From NCBI GenBank assembly GCA_016758965.1, contig JAEPRB010000050.1, forward strand, positions 124,001 through 188,000: a stretch of 64,000 nt of DNA, given 5' to 3'. Position 1 is the first letter of the stretch; every line of letters starts with the position of its first letter. Position numbers and translations under genes: made by a program. Positions 22,111 to 34,068 of this stretch are shown one piece after another. The notes below the pieces were generated by a model. That model searched no databases. It saw only the letters and a program-made list of their open reading frames with translations, and was not told the DNA's origin. The stretch is from Circinella minor (Eukaryota > Mucoromycota > Mucoromycetes > Mucorales > Lichtheimiaceae).

Positions 22111-24450
22111 ACTGGTGAAAAGATACGCATGGCTAAATAAAATACCCGCAAAGTTTCAAATTGACTCCAATTATTGTACAAATGACCGCCTTCAATTTTT
22201 TTTTTCGTCTAGGGATGTGAAATGAATAAGTTGGGGTAATTGTGACGTCAAGTGATGTTCTTCCATTGAGAGCTCAAATAAATTAAGAACGGATAATTAT
22301 TTGTCACCTGCTTATATCATACATTAGCATCATCAAGTAAAGATAGTCGCTCATCATTTTCTTTAGTTGTCATTTCTTGTACAAACCGTAAATGTAAGGC
22401 AACCCGCTTGATATTACTCCTTTTTTTCACTTATTTGTCTTGATTAGAGAATAAGAATCATGAATTATTGTTTTTAACATGGTTAACGAGCTTAATATTT
22501 AATGTACAATAGGGATCAAATTTGGTTGTTCCCTCGCCCAAAAAGCGGTTCTTCTATTCCCATTGCTATTGTTGCTCCACATCTTTATGGACAAATACCA
22601 GCATGTCAAATAAAAACGTTTATCTCGCCTGTGGAAAATCGATTTATTGTTTACATGTAAAAACAAGTCTTCTTAACTAGATGGGTAAATAATCAGTATC
22701 GAACGTGTTGCGGTTTTCAGGGAGTAATTTTTATCAAACATTATGTACGTACTTCAATAGTAAAAATATACATTTTGAAATATTATATGAATTACTAAAG
22801 AATATTTCTTTAGTTCCGTTACGTTGGGATTGACCTGGGGCTCACAGCTTGTGCAATAAGTCACACGGCCTTTTTACAGTTCCCAGTAGCTCAAATTGGC
22901 AGGAAATAGGTACAATGAAATAACAATATACTGCTGTATCATACATAGTAATGAATACGTATTATACATATTTATCTTACACAACACCAAAATTCATTTT
23001 TTTAAGACATGTATTCTGGGCCATTGAAAACTCGTTTAACTGGTATAGCATGATAATTCAAATTATTATTATTTTTATACATTCCTATGAAGAAAAATAG
23101 TGTATCTTTTGTCAAATATTATTACATTATGCCATCATAACACTGATTAATTTATTATTGTAAGACATTTTAGTTTATGTTTCTATAGTATAACTATGAA
23201 ATAATAATGTTATTTATAACTATTTTGTACCCAAAAGCGCGCAATTAACTTATTAAGCAGTATGGTAAGAAAGTATTCGTTATTTGATGCCGCAGCAGCA
23301 TGGAAATCAACCGTTGTTTCCCTGACACTTAATGACATTTACTATTATCGTAATACGGACGTACGGTGTTTGATATAGATTAATTGTTTAATATGCTGAT
23401 TAAAACGAAATGCAAATGTTTTTTTTTACCAAACCATGTGCTTAAAGTATTTTCCGAATTCAGGGTTCTCGATTCATCATACGCGAGTAAAAAAAAATTG
23501 TGTTTCTCCCTCGCTTCTTGAATAATACAAAAAACATATTACGTGGAAACACGCCCTGTTATATCTTTGAAAAAAAAGAGCACACATCATCTCATTGATT
23601 CAGGCTTCACCACATATTTAAAAAACAGAAACTATCTTTACAACGTTCCTTCTTCAATGTACTACTGTCCTGTGTTTTGTTTTCTCATCCTACAACAATT
23701 ATATATAGCTGACAGGCAATATACGTATTTGCTTCCGTCTTAAGAATTATTATTGAACTATGTTATCCAAGAAGATCATTATTTGCCATGGAGATTCAAT
23801 AGAAACTAACACACAACAACATATCTACTTAGGGTGATATCAAGTATAAGGATAGGTGATTGTCTTTCTCCTTCAACACGTTGTTTTCTGGCTTAAAAAA
23901 AACCCGGCTTCTTATCTAAAATGTTTCATTATCTTGTAGAGACCAAAAGACAATAGATAGAAAAATGAAACATTTCTTATTATAGTAATAGATACCATTT
24001 TTTTTTTCTAAAGGATTTTTTATATGAAATGACGTTTATTATATACAACTTAATTTTCTCCGCGCCCTCTGATTTTTTTTTTTTTTTTGCCATATCAACA
24101 ACACAATAATCGATGTATAATTTTGAATTACGTGTTATAAAAAAGAAGAAAAATAAGCTTGTAGTTCAACAACCCCTTTCACATTATAATTATTATCACT
24201 AGCATAGTACACCATTCGGTATTTTATGTATATTTTCTAATATCTACGTATTTATGAATCGATATCTTGATGAAATTGAATATATAACTAATGATTGGCG
24301 GTCCATTTTTTTAGGAAGTTAAAATTAACGTTAGTGGTGTAATTTCAGATGTTGACATCATTACAAATTCATATGGCAGTTAAAAATTGTAATTTTAATC
24401 CCTTTAAATAAACCTTTTTAATATAACAAATGAAGGTTTTTTATATACTT
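22111..24450. other. Unannotated stretch between block copy 1 and the transposase relic
   Basis: About 2.3 kb of AT-rich DNA with no recognisable coding, RNA or repeat structure apart from homopolymer runs. Short open frames here lack coding character. Confidence 0.35.
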
Positions 24451-24529
24451 TTATGTTGTATCTTCATGATTTATTTTTAAAAAAACATGTAATAATATGA
24501 AAAAAAAAACTAGATAAAGTATTTTCTCT

Positions 24530-24945
24530 CCTACTATGCAACGAGGAACAAACGTAAGTGAATGTCTTATACATCCTTTACAGTCATCATCAGAGACTTG
24601 GTGCGCAGAGTTCACTATTCTGGGCAACAAGTTGTCATCTGATGTCAATAAGTTGCGCTTGACACCAGCTTTCAGCTTCGGCCAAAATTCTTCGATTGGA
24701 TTAAGGAATGGCGAATAGGGAGAAAGGTAGAGTATTTCAAATCATTGCTTTGCAACAATGTTATTGACCTCCTCTGTCTTATTTATAGAAGTATTATCCA
24801 TAACCAATGTTCTTCCGCCCACTCCATTTTCCTTCAGGACTGTTATCATCACTTGCATAAACTTCACAACTTCTTCTTCACCATCGCGGAGTTTATGTCT
24901 TTTGGACCCAACAGTTTCCTGTACGTTGATAAAGGTTGTTCAGTA
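24530..24945 (-). pseudogene. Tc1/IS630-type DDE transposase fragment
   Basis: On the minus strand the frame holds GSKRHKLRDG, then LVMDNTSINKTEEV (second catalytic Asp in MDN). It continues with YLSPYSPFLNPIEEFWPKLK (the Glu motif) and DDDCKGCIRHSLTF near the end. This is the C-terminal half of the Tc1/IS630-like DDE domain common in Mucorales transposons. A TGA interrupts the frame between the Asp and Glu blocks (after NIVAKQ). The region with the first catalytic Asp is absent or unrecognisable, and upstream sequence to about 25080 is full of stops. The copy is therefore dead. It lies directly downstream of the PD-(D/E)XK-like gene; no terminal repeats could be defined. Confidence 0.8.
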
Positions 24946-25099
24946 TTTAAGACTGCTAGGTCTTGTTCGGTTAGTTTTAGCATTAGGGATCACTTTTGAA
25001 ATATGTGCAGTCATTCGGTTTCCTATATATAAGGGTTTAAGTCATTTATGGAGAAAATTAGTTATAACAGAACCAAAATAACAGAATAAAACAATAGTT

Positions 25100-27971
25100 C
25101 AAATAGTAACCAACCATGGATTTGAAAAGTAAATACAGCATCCAATACCCCTTCAGCCAACGACTTATTTGCTAATATTGTCAACCAGAGAATATGTTGA
25201 CTTAAAAGATCCATATTGAGGTGTTGGCTCGGACAATTTTACTTCTCCGTATCCAATAGACAGATCCCAGTTCAACTGACTGATTTCACAAATTAATGCA
25301 TCTGGTCGTACTTGAATTAATTCGCTCAAACTTCCTTCATCTGGTATCATATTAGACCTATTGCCCACAAATTGTTCCAGACATTTAATATCCAGCTGCT
25401 AAAACATTCGCTTTGATAAGAAAAGAAGAATCATGATACCTTTTTTTTTGTATTTAAATTGACTGACGGAGTTCATGGTGAGTCCGCGATGTTTTACTAA
25501 TTGAAAAAAAAAATAAGAAAATGGTGAAGCCCGTAATGCAGTGATTATATGAAAGAAATAATGAATGAGAACAAATTGAGAGAGAAACAAGATGAAAGAA
25601 ATAAGGTAACGATAAAGAAAAAGAAAAAGGTAAGAAGAAAGCAAAATTACCTATCTGCACCAGTTTGTTCTCCTCCTCCATATGTCTGTATTGTGATGTA
25701 TTGATCGATTTGATTTGTATAAGAACTATGATACCTACCAACGCAACATGACATTCTTTTCTGGACCCGATAATATTGATAAAATAATAGGTCGAAAACG
25801 GAACTGAATAATTCAGTTTCCCCACGCAATCTGTTTTAAGAGGATTTTATTAGCTCAATGAGTAGATTACTTGGAAAAACCACAAACGCAAAATACTTAC
25901 GTAATTGAAAAATTCATATACTTACAATGCAGTTAACCAAATAAAATAATACTTTGTCCTGAATCAGTCATTCCTTCCCCCATAGAAAACAAGACCACGT
26001 AAAGCCGTATTTTTAGCACCACTCGAATTAGTTATATGTTTTACGCCTTTCTTATTCGTATTTCTAAAAAATATCAATTCAATTAGCCATCTCAAGTAGT
26101 TTGAAAACAATCGTAATACGCACAGTTAACAGCTTATTATCAGCCAAAGTTGCATCTTCACTGAAACACTGATGGCTATATAGCCCACTTGCCAATTCTT
26201 CGAATAAGGTATGCAATACTGGAGCTGTGAAATGTTTTACAAGCATATCAGAATGTTCAAATTCTTGAAGTAACAAAATATCTTTCAATGCTCTAAATAA
26301 GTTATAAGTGGTCATTATTAGTATATGATATAATATAATTATTGACAGATACCCTTGTGATGAAAAATACATACAATATTTTGTGAACATGTGTTTCCAA
26401 GCAAACACCATCGTTGCTGCTGGCCACTCTAGCTGCTTCTTTTCTGAAGGAATAGAGCTTATTTTCAAGTGTGATATTATGTCGTCTCTGCTACATATAC
26501 AAACAAATAAGTAAATAATCATTCTATATCATTTCACATCATGTCATTTCAATATACCACTGTCATACCTCCTCATCCTCGTCAGTTGTCTTTCTTTTTT
26601 CGTTCTGGAAATAAAGAGTTATAAACATGTGAGTCAAATATGTATATAACATAGAATCAGTTTGACACAAAATGCTTACCAAATTGTTCATGCCAACACC
26701 ATCACTACCACTACTTCTACCACTGTTTTAGAGCATTCGCACCGGTCCTTGTAAAAAAAAAAAACAGCTTGTAAATTAAGACTTGTGAAATTTTTGTAAC
26801 ACTACAAGGCAATTACTCACAATGGTCCTTGTAAAATTAGCTTGTAACTTGGAAGTCTAACATGAAAATCATACCCCAATGAAAGGAAGTGAAAAAAAGG
26901 CACAGGGTTGAGTATTATTTTGAGCTGAATGTTTTCTTAATCTCGCTTCAATCAATTTCAAATGGATGCTACTATTATCAACGCCATTAATTATCAAATC
27001 GCTCAACAAGTTGTAACGGTGACGGTAGTAGCGATGGCTGGTTCATTGGTAGAAGCCAAAGTGGAAGTAGTATTAGCATTAATACTGTTATTGTTCATTT
27101 TTATTAAAAGTGGAAAGCGACAATTTTATTTTACAAACACTTAAACGTTCCTTGTAATTTTACAAGTTTTCATAAAAAAATTACAAGCTTTGCATTTTGC
27201 AAGTTTTTTTTTTTTTTTTGACGGTTGCGAGCATGAATTTGTAAAACGGAGTTACAAGCTTTTTTTTTTTTTTTTTTACAAGGACCGTTGCAAGTGTTCT
27301 TACTACTACTGCTACCAGTATATTCGACATCTTTATAATTGTATGACCTGAACACTTTCATTATCAATTCTTGTTATAAATTACCCATGTCCTCCTATCG
27401 CTATTATTATTATTATTATTTTTAAATCTTATCAAAAGTTACAGCAATATGTCAGAGAAATGAATAGCTCGTCCTACCTCAACAACCATTCTGTGTGTAA
27501 CAATTTCAACAAGTCTATCAGCCTTCTTATCTCCGAAATATTTGTTTCCAGCGTTAGATTTAACATTCTACAAATATTATCAAGTTTAATACAAGTCAAC
27601 AAAACAAGTTGATTCAGTTACAAGAACAACAAATACAATTTATATTTTACTTTATCCGTAAAACATGTTCACACGATTATTCAAGAGCTTGACAATCTGT
27701 CGGAACTAGGCTTCACTTTCTCTTTCATTTTCTTAATATCGGCAGAATATATTAAATAATGGGCCTTTTCTTTTGATGGTTCTTGCTTGATAAACACAAA
27801 TCGAAAGTCGTACTTGGTGAGATTATTCCAATTACGGTGAGGGAGTTTCTAGAAATCTAGAGTCCAAAAAAAAAGGCTTTGTTGTAAGCAATAAGCTCCT
27901 TATATATTTCTAGTACGTACTTTTTTTTTTCTTATCTTCAACCTGGACAAAACAAACTTTGAATCGCTCAT
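25100..27971 (-). pseudogene. Multi-exon PD-(D/E)XK-like gene of a Mucorales multicopy family, broken by a MITE
   Basis: Exons on the minus strand: 27971-27921 (MSDSKFVLSR..), 27848-27717 (LPHRNWNNLTKYDFRFVF..), 27567-27478 (NAGNKYFGDKKADRLVEIV..), part of one ending at 26680 (GVGMNNL), 26604-26569, 26490-26375 (RRHNITLENKLYSFRKEAA..) and 26292-26120 (LLLQEFEHSD.., FSEDATLADNK). Fragments follow at about 26060-25960 (NTALRG) and 25830 (GETEL), and a last piece at about 25400-25165 contains RPDALICEI and GYGEVK. Joined phases agree in the first three exons and the middle group. PD..EVK is the layout of a PD-(D/E)XK nuclease core; nuclease function is inference. The frame cannot be carried across the MITE at 26731-27299, and later exons do not join cleanly, so I treat it as decayed. 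I recall similar multicopy proteins in Mucorales but know no function. Confidence 0.55.
26731..27299. mobile_element. PIF/Harbinger-like MITE with TTA target duplication
   Basis: A 569-bp element flanked by TTA on both sides (26728-26730 and 27300-27302). The terminal repeats begin GAGCATTCGCACCGGTCC at one end and GAACACTTGCAACGGTCC at the other, both continuing into CTTGTAA and an A-run. The word CTTGTAA/TTACAAG recurs in the subterminal parts. Three-base TWA target duplications and GC-rich TIR starts fit PIF/Harbinger MITEs. The interior holds one short open frame (26962-27144, plus) with no recognised domain. It sits inside the multi-exon gene on the minus strand. Confidence 0.82.
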
Positions 27972-29154
27972 GGCATCAAAAGTGCTGAGCAAGTTGTGAA
28001 GTTTTATTTTTTTATATGTAATTTATTTCGTTGTGCCAACTTATTTTTTTAACTTCCTGGTTATCATAAAAAATCACACCGCCAAACAAACATCCCCCCA
28101 ATGCCAAAGTAAGAAAGAAAAAACCATGCCATCATGAAAAAAAAATGGGTCGCTAAAATCATTAGGAAAAGTCCCGTATCATTTATTATTTTAACTCACA
28201 ATTATGTCGATGTACGATAGTTACATTCCTATCTCTTTCTACAAAGCCAGGAAATTATTTGAACAAATGATTACTATTCCTCCTTGTTAGTATCTTACAT
28301 CATTTCTTTCTTGAATAGTTAATTTCCCTCATATGACGTCATGGCAATAAAATATAGTTTTTTTTTTTCTTTTCTTTTCTTCGAAATAACAATTATTTAC
28401 TTATACACATCATAACACAGCAAAAAATTTTTCAAAAGAGCCATATATGATATGATATGTTTTTTTTTGTGGTTTTATCACTAACTGGTTCGAATAAGGA
28501 ACATTTCTAGAAAATTTAGTTACCTAAATTGGAAATGATGTAGGATAAAATCGAATTTTCCTGTATTATGCGCGCAGAAAAAAAGAAAAAAAAAAGAATT
28601 GCGTCAATCGTTACTTTCCCGGGTAAAAAAGATATATACTTGAATGTACGTCATCGATCTTGACAATAAAACTAAATTGTTGAGTATATAATATATGTAT
28701 TTAATAAATACTTTTTCTAGAAACGTCTTTATCTAAAGCCCTGTCAAGTACTATTGTTGAAAAAAAAATGAATAAAGAATAGTCTAAGAATGATAAACTG
28801 ATTGAAGAAGAACCAACTTGGTTATTCTATATAGAATAAAATCACTTATTCATAAAGATAGTTATTTACGTACATTCTTTCATTTTTCTAATTATGGTAA
28901 TCCTTTCTAGAAGCATACGTAATAAAATGGTTGGACCTTTTCACTTGAAACAACAGACCGGAACTTTGCAGAAATTTTCGTGTATAAATCAGAAATTTTC
29001 GCTAAAACGTAGAAGCGCAAAAAAAATATATAAAAAGAGCTACGAATTGAGTCAAAATGAAATGATTGTCAACCAAGTTATACCATTATATTAAAAACCA
29101 TTAACTTAACTCCTTTTATAACTTTTATTATCACATACCCCATTATCATTCAAT
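27972..29154. other. Upstream flank of the PD-(D/E)XK-like gene, no gene seen
   Basis: About 1.2 kb. It should include the old promoter of the neighbouring minus-strand gene. Nothing recognisable on either strand apart from homopolymer runs. Confidence 0.35.
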
Positions 29155-29241
29155 ATGCCTTCTCGCGGACGTTGTGTTCATTGTGGCTTAACAGGCCATT
29201 ACTCAATGATGTGTCCCAAAAAACCTATTGTACCGGTTTAA
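29155..29241 (+). CDS. Mini-ORF encoding a single CCHC zinc knuckle
   Basis: ATG at 29155 to TAA at 29239-29241 encodes 28 residues. The sequence CVHCGLTGHYSMMC fits the zinc-knuckle spacing C-x2-C-x4-H-x4-C exactly. Such knuckles occur in retroelement Gag and in RNA-binding proteins. Here it stands alone just outside the left edge of block copy 2 (which starts about 29272) and has no counterpart at block copy 1. It could be a fragment of a retroelement or an exon of a lost gene. Whether it is translated is unknown. Confidence 0.35.
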   Translation: MPSRGRCVHCGLTGHYSMMCPKKPIVPV

Positions 29242-29271
29242 ATCAAACAAACAAACAAAAATCCCACTTCC

Positions 29272-32200
29272 ATGATTATACCATTTCAAGAGTAGCAAAA
29301 ACATGTTTTTCACTACAAATAATATATCATTTCCCCAACAAGAGGAAAAGCTAAACTAACTAGGCAAGAGAATCCAAACTGGAATCATCCTGGAGGTGTT
29401 CAGTACTCTTCGTTTTGTGCTTAATGCCGAGTTATGATACAAACAAAAAATTTTACTGTATCACGAAGAATATGTATTCTTATACCGCCTATTTATTTAT
29501 TTAACTTTTTCTAATATACATATTATTCCATTGATTATATGATATTTTTCATATATTGAAAGGCAATACTTCCTTCTATCTTTTATATCTTAACGTTGTT
29601 CTCACACCCAAAAATCTTTATATACTATCATATTTCTTTTCCCCACATTGCCTTTGTATTATACATAATATATACATCTTGTTCTCGGCTTTGTCATTTA
29701 TATAATCTTTTAAAAAAAAAATTATAAACAAACAACAATAAAAATAGTATTGTAAAATGGATTAATAATTTCTATATGCTCAATCGTTTTGACTTACTCT
29801 GTTGCTATAAACAAGGGCTGTTATTGTTGATAACTATATCGAGCAGTATTTGGATCGGGTAGTAAAGTAGCCAGAAAAGTTATAAAACAAATCATACACA
29901 TTTATTTAAAATCAAATATAGCTTATATAATATATTTTGCAAATACGTATTGAGGGGAAATAAAGATACAATGATACAAAAGTACACTGATACCTTTGTA
30001 ATAATAAAAAAGATTGACAACATACTTTTCGCTATGTAATGTGATCATGAACGTCGAATAAGGTAGACGAGGTATTGGTGATACCGGCTTTGCACGTTCC
30101 AACCCAGTAAATGTTTCCAAGACTTTTTATATAACACTTGGTTCCAAGAAACCCACATCGTGAAAAATGGCCTCACGTAAACTAGTACTTCGAGTTAATT
30201 CTTTTAAAAAAAATATGAGTTCCTTTTCTCGTACATTTTATAAAAGGACCATAAAGAGTAATTTTCTCTAATGAAATGATATCACCCAACGTGAAAAACA
30301 ATGCATCTTTGACAAACCAAGATTTGGAACTTCTCCCGAGAGAAAATGTTCATAGTGATGATTTGTGTTCAAGATTAGCATGATGGTCGAAAAATTCTTG
30401 TAAGCCAGTACAACCTGATTGATGAATGGGTGCTCATATTTTAAAATAGGAAAGCTTAGGTAAATGCGTTGTAAGTTGTAAGTGATAGATAAAAACTTTC
30501 TGGGAATGTATCGGTTACACTTAAAGACAGTGTCTCCAATAATCGGCAAGCAATGTTGGGTTATAAAAGCTTCAACAGAAGCGATGAAACCTGCTTCTTC
30601 TTCTGATGGTGAATGGGTGTACATATATATTATTTTCAAAGTTGTCAGTTGAGTAAATAATTCGTTAGGTCCCAATCGTGGATAATTGGTGAGGGTATTC
30701 CATAAATAATAAATCCCGTCCAGTGTCTGGAGTAATGTCTTATTAAAATCAAGATTAATATACTTTATCGTATGTTGTCCTTCTAAGAGAAGTGATAACA
30801 AGGCTTTGGCATATACTCAGAAGTTATATTTTGACCCTGGAAATTGTTAGTTTGTAGAGAGGATGAGATGGTGATTGTGGTGCAATTGTTGTTGCTGTTG
30901 CTACTCATAACATATTGGAAGCTAGGACGTCAATGATGAAACACATCTATGACAGGATGGATATAAATAAGGTGCTCGAGTCTGAGACAATGGTAATCCA
31001 AAAGATTTAATACAGTCGGACTTGTGTTGCTTGTAATGAGAATTTTTAAATGTGGACAATAGGGTATCAGTTTTTCAAGTAGTGAACTTGTATGATCATT
31101 AGTAATGGCTACTAATAATGATGTTAAAGGAAATGGAGTGTTTGAATCAAGTGATATTGTAGTCGGATTAGAGCTGACGTTAGTGATTATAGAAAGAAAA
31201 ATGTTGAGCTCTTTTAAATTTTGACATGTCGCTAGCACTGTGTTTAAACAAAATGGAGAATGGATTTCTTGATGTTGTGTATATGGAATAGCGATTTCCA
31301 GACTCGCCAAATTCTTATAGCAATGTGTTATAAGTGATATACACTGTTTGATCGAGGTCACATCGTTGGATTCGTTATGTAACACTATTTAATAATATCA
31401 GTAGCGAGAAGAAGAAAAGAGTAAAAGAATTAGTAAAATTATACTTAATAGTTGATCATCATGCATTTTTTTTTTTGTCATCATAATTTTGTAAATCATC
31501 ACCATAGCAATAATAATAAACAAAATTGACTTACAAAGAATGAGTTCCTTTAAATGTGGAAGTCTTCCAGCGTGTGATAACTCTACTACATTCTTGATTT
31601 GTTATTGTTCTTGAGCTCGAGAAAATTTGATTTTTTGTACATTTTTGCCAACGGTTGATAGTAATTTACTTGTTGAATTTATCGTTAATCCTCCTGCCCC
31701 AGAAAGTACGGCAGTCGTCTACAATTTCTTGGCGACATATTCTTGTTCCAACAGTATTGCACGCCAACCATGTGATACACATGTACATTCCACCAGCGTC
31801 AAATTAAATTCACGAGCATGGGCTCTCTTTTTTACAATTGCAACAAGGTAATCAAAGATATAAGCTGTAATTTCTAATGGGAGACGCATAATGAAATCTA
31901 TTCTTTTTCGATCCATTGCTTCTTTTGCCTCTTGTCGCTTCATATAAAGCAATGGCCATTCAGACGGTAATAATACTTGTAGCCCCTTTTCATATGTTAT
32001 TATAGCATCCTTATATCTAGCTTTGAATATAAGGACCTCTCCTATTATAAGATAGTTTTGTAGCGATAACTTGAATTTCCTTTTTGTTATACTCGCACCC
32101 TTTTTTATCTTCACGGTTGCTTTTGCCACCGCGTCGTCGTTTATGGTTCGAGTAAAATCATGCCGCTCTGAAGTAAGTACAGCTAGTGCCACATGTATAG

Positions 32201-33215
32201 ATTGCTGAATGTCACCTACTATATCGAGAGTTGTTGTCGAATAACGTTTGAACTCGTTATCATTATTGATATGAATTATTTGTTGAACAAGTTGATTCGC
32301 CGCATTTCCATTTGATGGTTCATTTTATTATAATTGTTAATATTAATTTCATTTATAATCATGTATACTTGTATATTTTTAGTGTGGTGACTTGTAAAAG
32401 CTATTTGTTTTAAGAGAAAAAAAAAAGTGAGTTTTGTCAAACACAACAGCCTTCAGTCTTGGGGTTGAGTTTTCTTTGCTGCATTTTACTAATTTTATTA
32501 GTCCAATAAGCTTTTCGTTCCTGGAGAAACCCTGGTTAGATACAAGGTATCAGCTGCTAAATAGTCATTAATCATGAGTATCATAATACAAAATATATAT
32601 ACCTAGCTAAGGTTTGACAAAATCACATAGTACTATTAGAACATTCATGCAGCCCGAATCAAACACTTTAGCTTTAATAATTAATAATAAGAAGAAACAC
32701 GCGGATATGTGATGCATAAATAGTATAGTTGTTCAAAATCTGGGTACTGTACTAAGCAGATAATTTAAAATGGTTGCTATGAATACAGGTCTGTATATAC
32801 CAATTGTTGCTATGGATACAGACGTTATATCAAGAGTTGTGGAGTGGTAAGCTTTTGGTTTTTATTTTATTATTGTTTATTTTTAAAGACATAAATTTGA
32901 TTTACTGGACAGTAATATATTTCGTCTTATTCTTGTTGGCAACAAGTTATGCTTGCAATATTTTCTTTTTTTTTTTGTGGTCATAGATAGTAAATGTACT
33001 TTGCCACTAAAAAAAATAGTGGCAGTAATTGAAAGTTTCTTAGTAGCTAAAAAGAAATAAAGCAGATAATCATTTATCCTATTGTTGACTTGGCAAAAAT
33101 AAATTTTTATATAATTTTTGCTAAGCTTCATAACTGTCTATGTTTTTGTTTCTCAGAAAAAATAAAATGGGAAGATATATATATATCACGGAAGCAACGG
33201 GAAATCGGGTTCTTG
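29272..33215. repeat. Duplicated block, copy 2 (decayed F-box locus)
   Basis: Direct repeat of 17550-22110, about 11.7 kb downstream. It keeps the order of all landmarks, lacks the 456-bp MITE (empty TA site at about 30186-30187) and has several smaller deletions in the flanks. It contains the F-box pseudogene. Confidence 0.85.
30050..32360 (-). pseudogene. TPR / F-box / LRR pseudogene (second copy)
   Basis: Homologous along its length to the gene at 18294-21061, including the intron position (splice donor at about 31541, AG near 31386). Lesions: a deletion of about ten bases close to the N-terminus shifts the frame; a G-to-A change turns the Trp codon after EYVAKKL into TAG (at 31719-31721); and the LRR part is split by a further frameshift (segments 31385-30930 and 30801-30268 are in different frames). 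The F-box core (IDFIMRLPLEITAYIFDYLV) is intact and almost identical to copy 1. The original 3' end is preserved, ending at the same TGA context (TCATGAACGTCGAATAAGG). It shows what copy 1 looked like before the MITE. Confidence 0.85.
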
Positions 33216-34068
33216 TTCCTTAAAAGTCATATCTTTTTTGTCTCAGCAATGAAAATAACAATGATTTTTTTTTGTTTGATGGAATGTACGTATATAGTCT
33301 CTTGTATATTTATATTTTTTTTAAGGAGCAAAAATAAAAATAGTTGTTAGATGTTTTTTGATAAAAAAAGCAATTATTCCTTTCATCACAATAAAATAAA
33401 AGAGATATTTTTTTTTTTGCTCTCTCATTGTTTTTTTTTCTCTCTTTTACTCTCTTTCCTTAAAAGGATATCTTTCTCTAATATAAAAATGAGTTATATA
33501 AATATGTGATGTGGCACACATGATACGTCTCTTGAACGTGGAAATTGTTACAAAATTGGTTAACAAGAAAAAACCAAAACAATTTTTTTTTCTTTAGGTT
33601 GTCAAAAGTGAATCTCGTGAAATTCCGCACAGCCGTTTTGTTATTGTTACTTCATAGGATAATCGGCAACAAAGAAGTTTAATGATAACTTAACAATCAC
33701 CATAATATATCAACTTATTCTAATAATCAACGATAAAATAAAATCAATTATTATTAAATCGAATATCTTTTTTTTAATGCTATAATAAAATAAATGAGAG
33801 TGTCTTTCTGTGTGACGGTAAAATAATGGAAAAAGTTTCCTGCAAGTCGATAGATTTAGATGAATGTAATATAAGAAAGAAGTTTTTTTTTTTTGTTTCT
33901 TTTTTCTCACTTAACTTTTCAGCAAAAACAAGTAGCCCCCCCCCCACCCTCTTCCCCTATTTTTCTTTAATAAGTATTCGTGTTTGTGTATATATTTCCC
34001 TTCTATTTCACATAATAAAAGAAAAATAACTGCTTGTGTTTTTTTTTTCTTCTTCCCTTCTTTTCCCA
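33216..34068. other. PLD upstream region
   Basis: 850 bases between block copy 2 and the PLD start codon. Pyrimidine-rich (TTTC/TCTC) tracts at about 33400-33480 and a CT/C-rich leader at 33930-34068 may belong to the PLD promoter and 5' UTR. No coding signal. Confidence 0.35.

Noticed and set aside
26962..27144. Plus-strand 60-codon frame inside the Harbinger-like MITE
   Set aside because: No transposase or Myb-like motif; low-complexity Val/Ala content.
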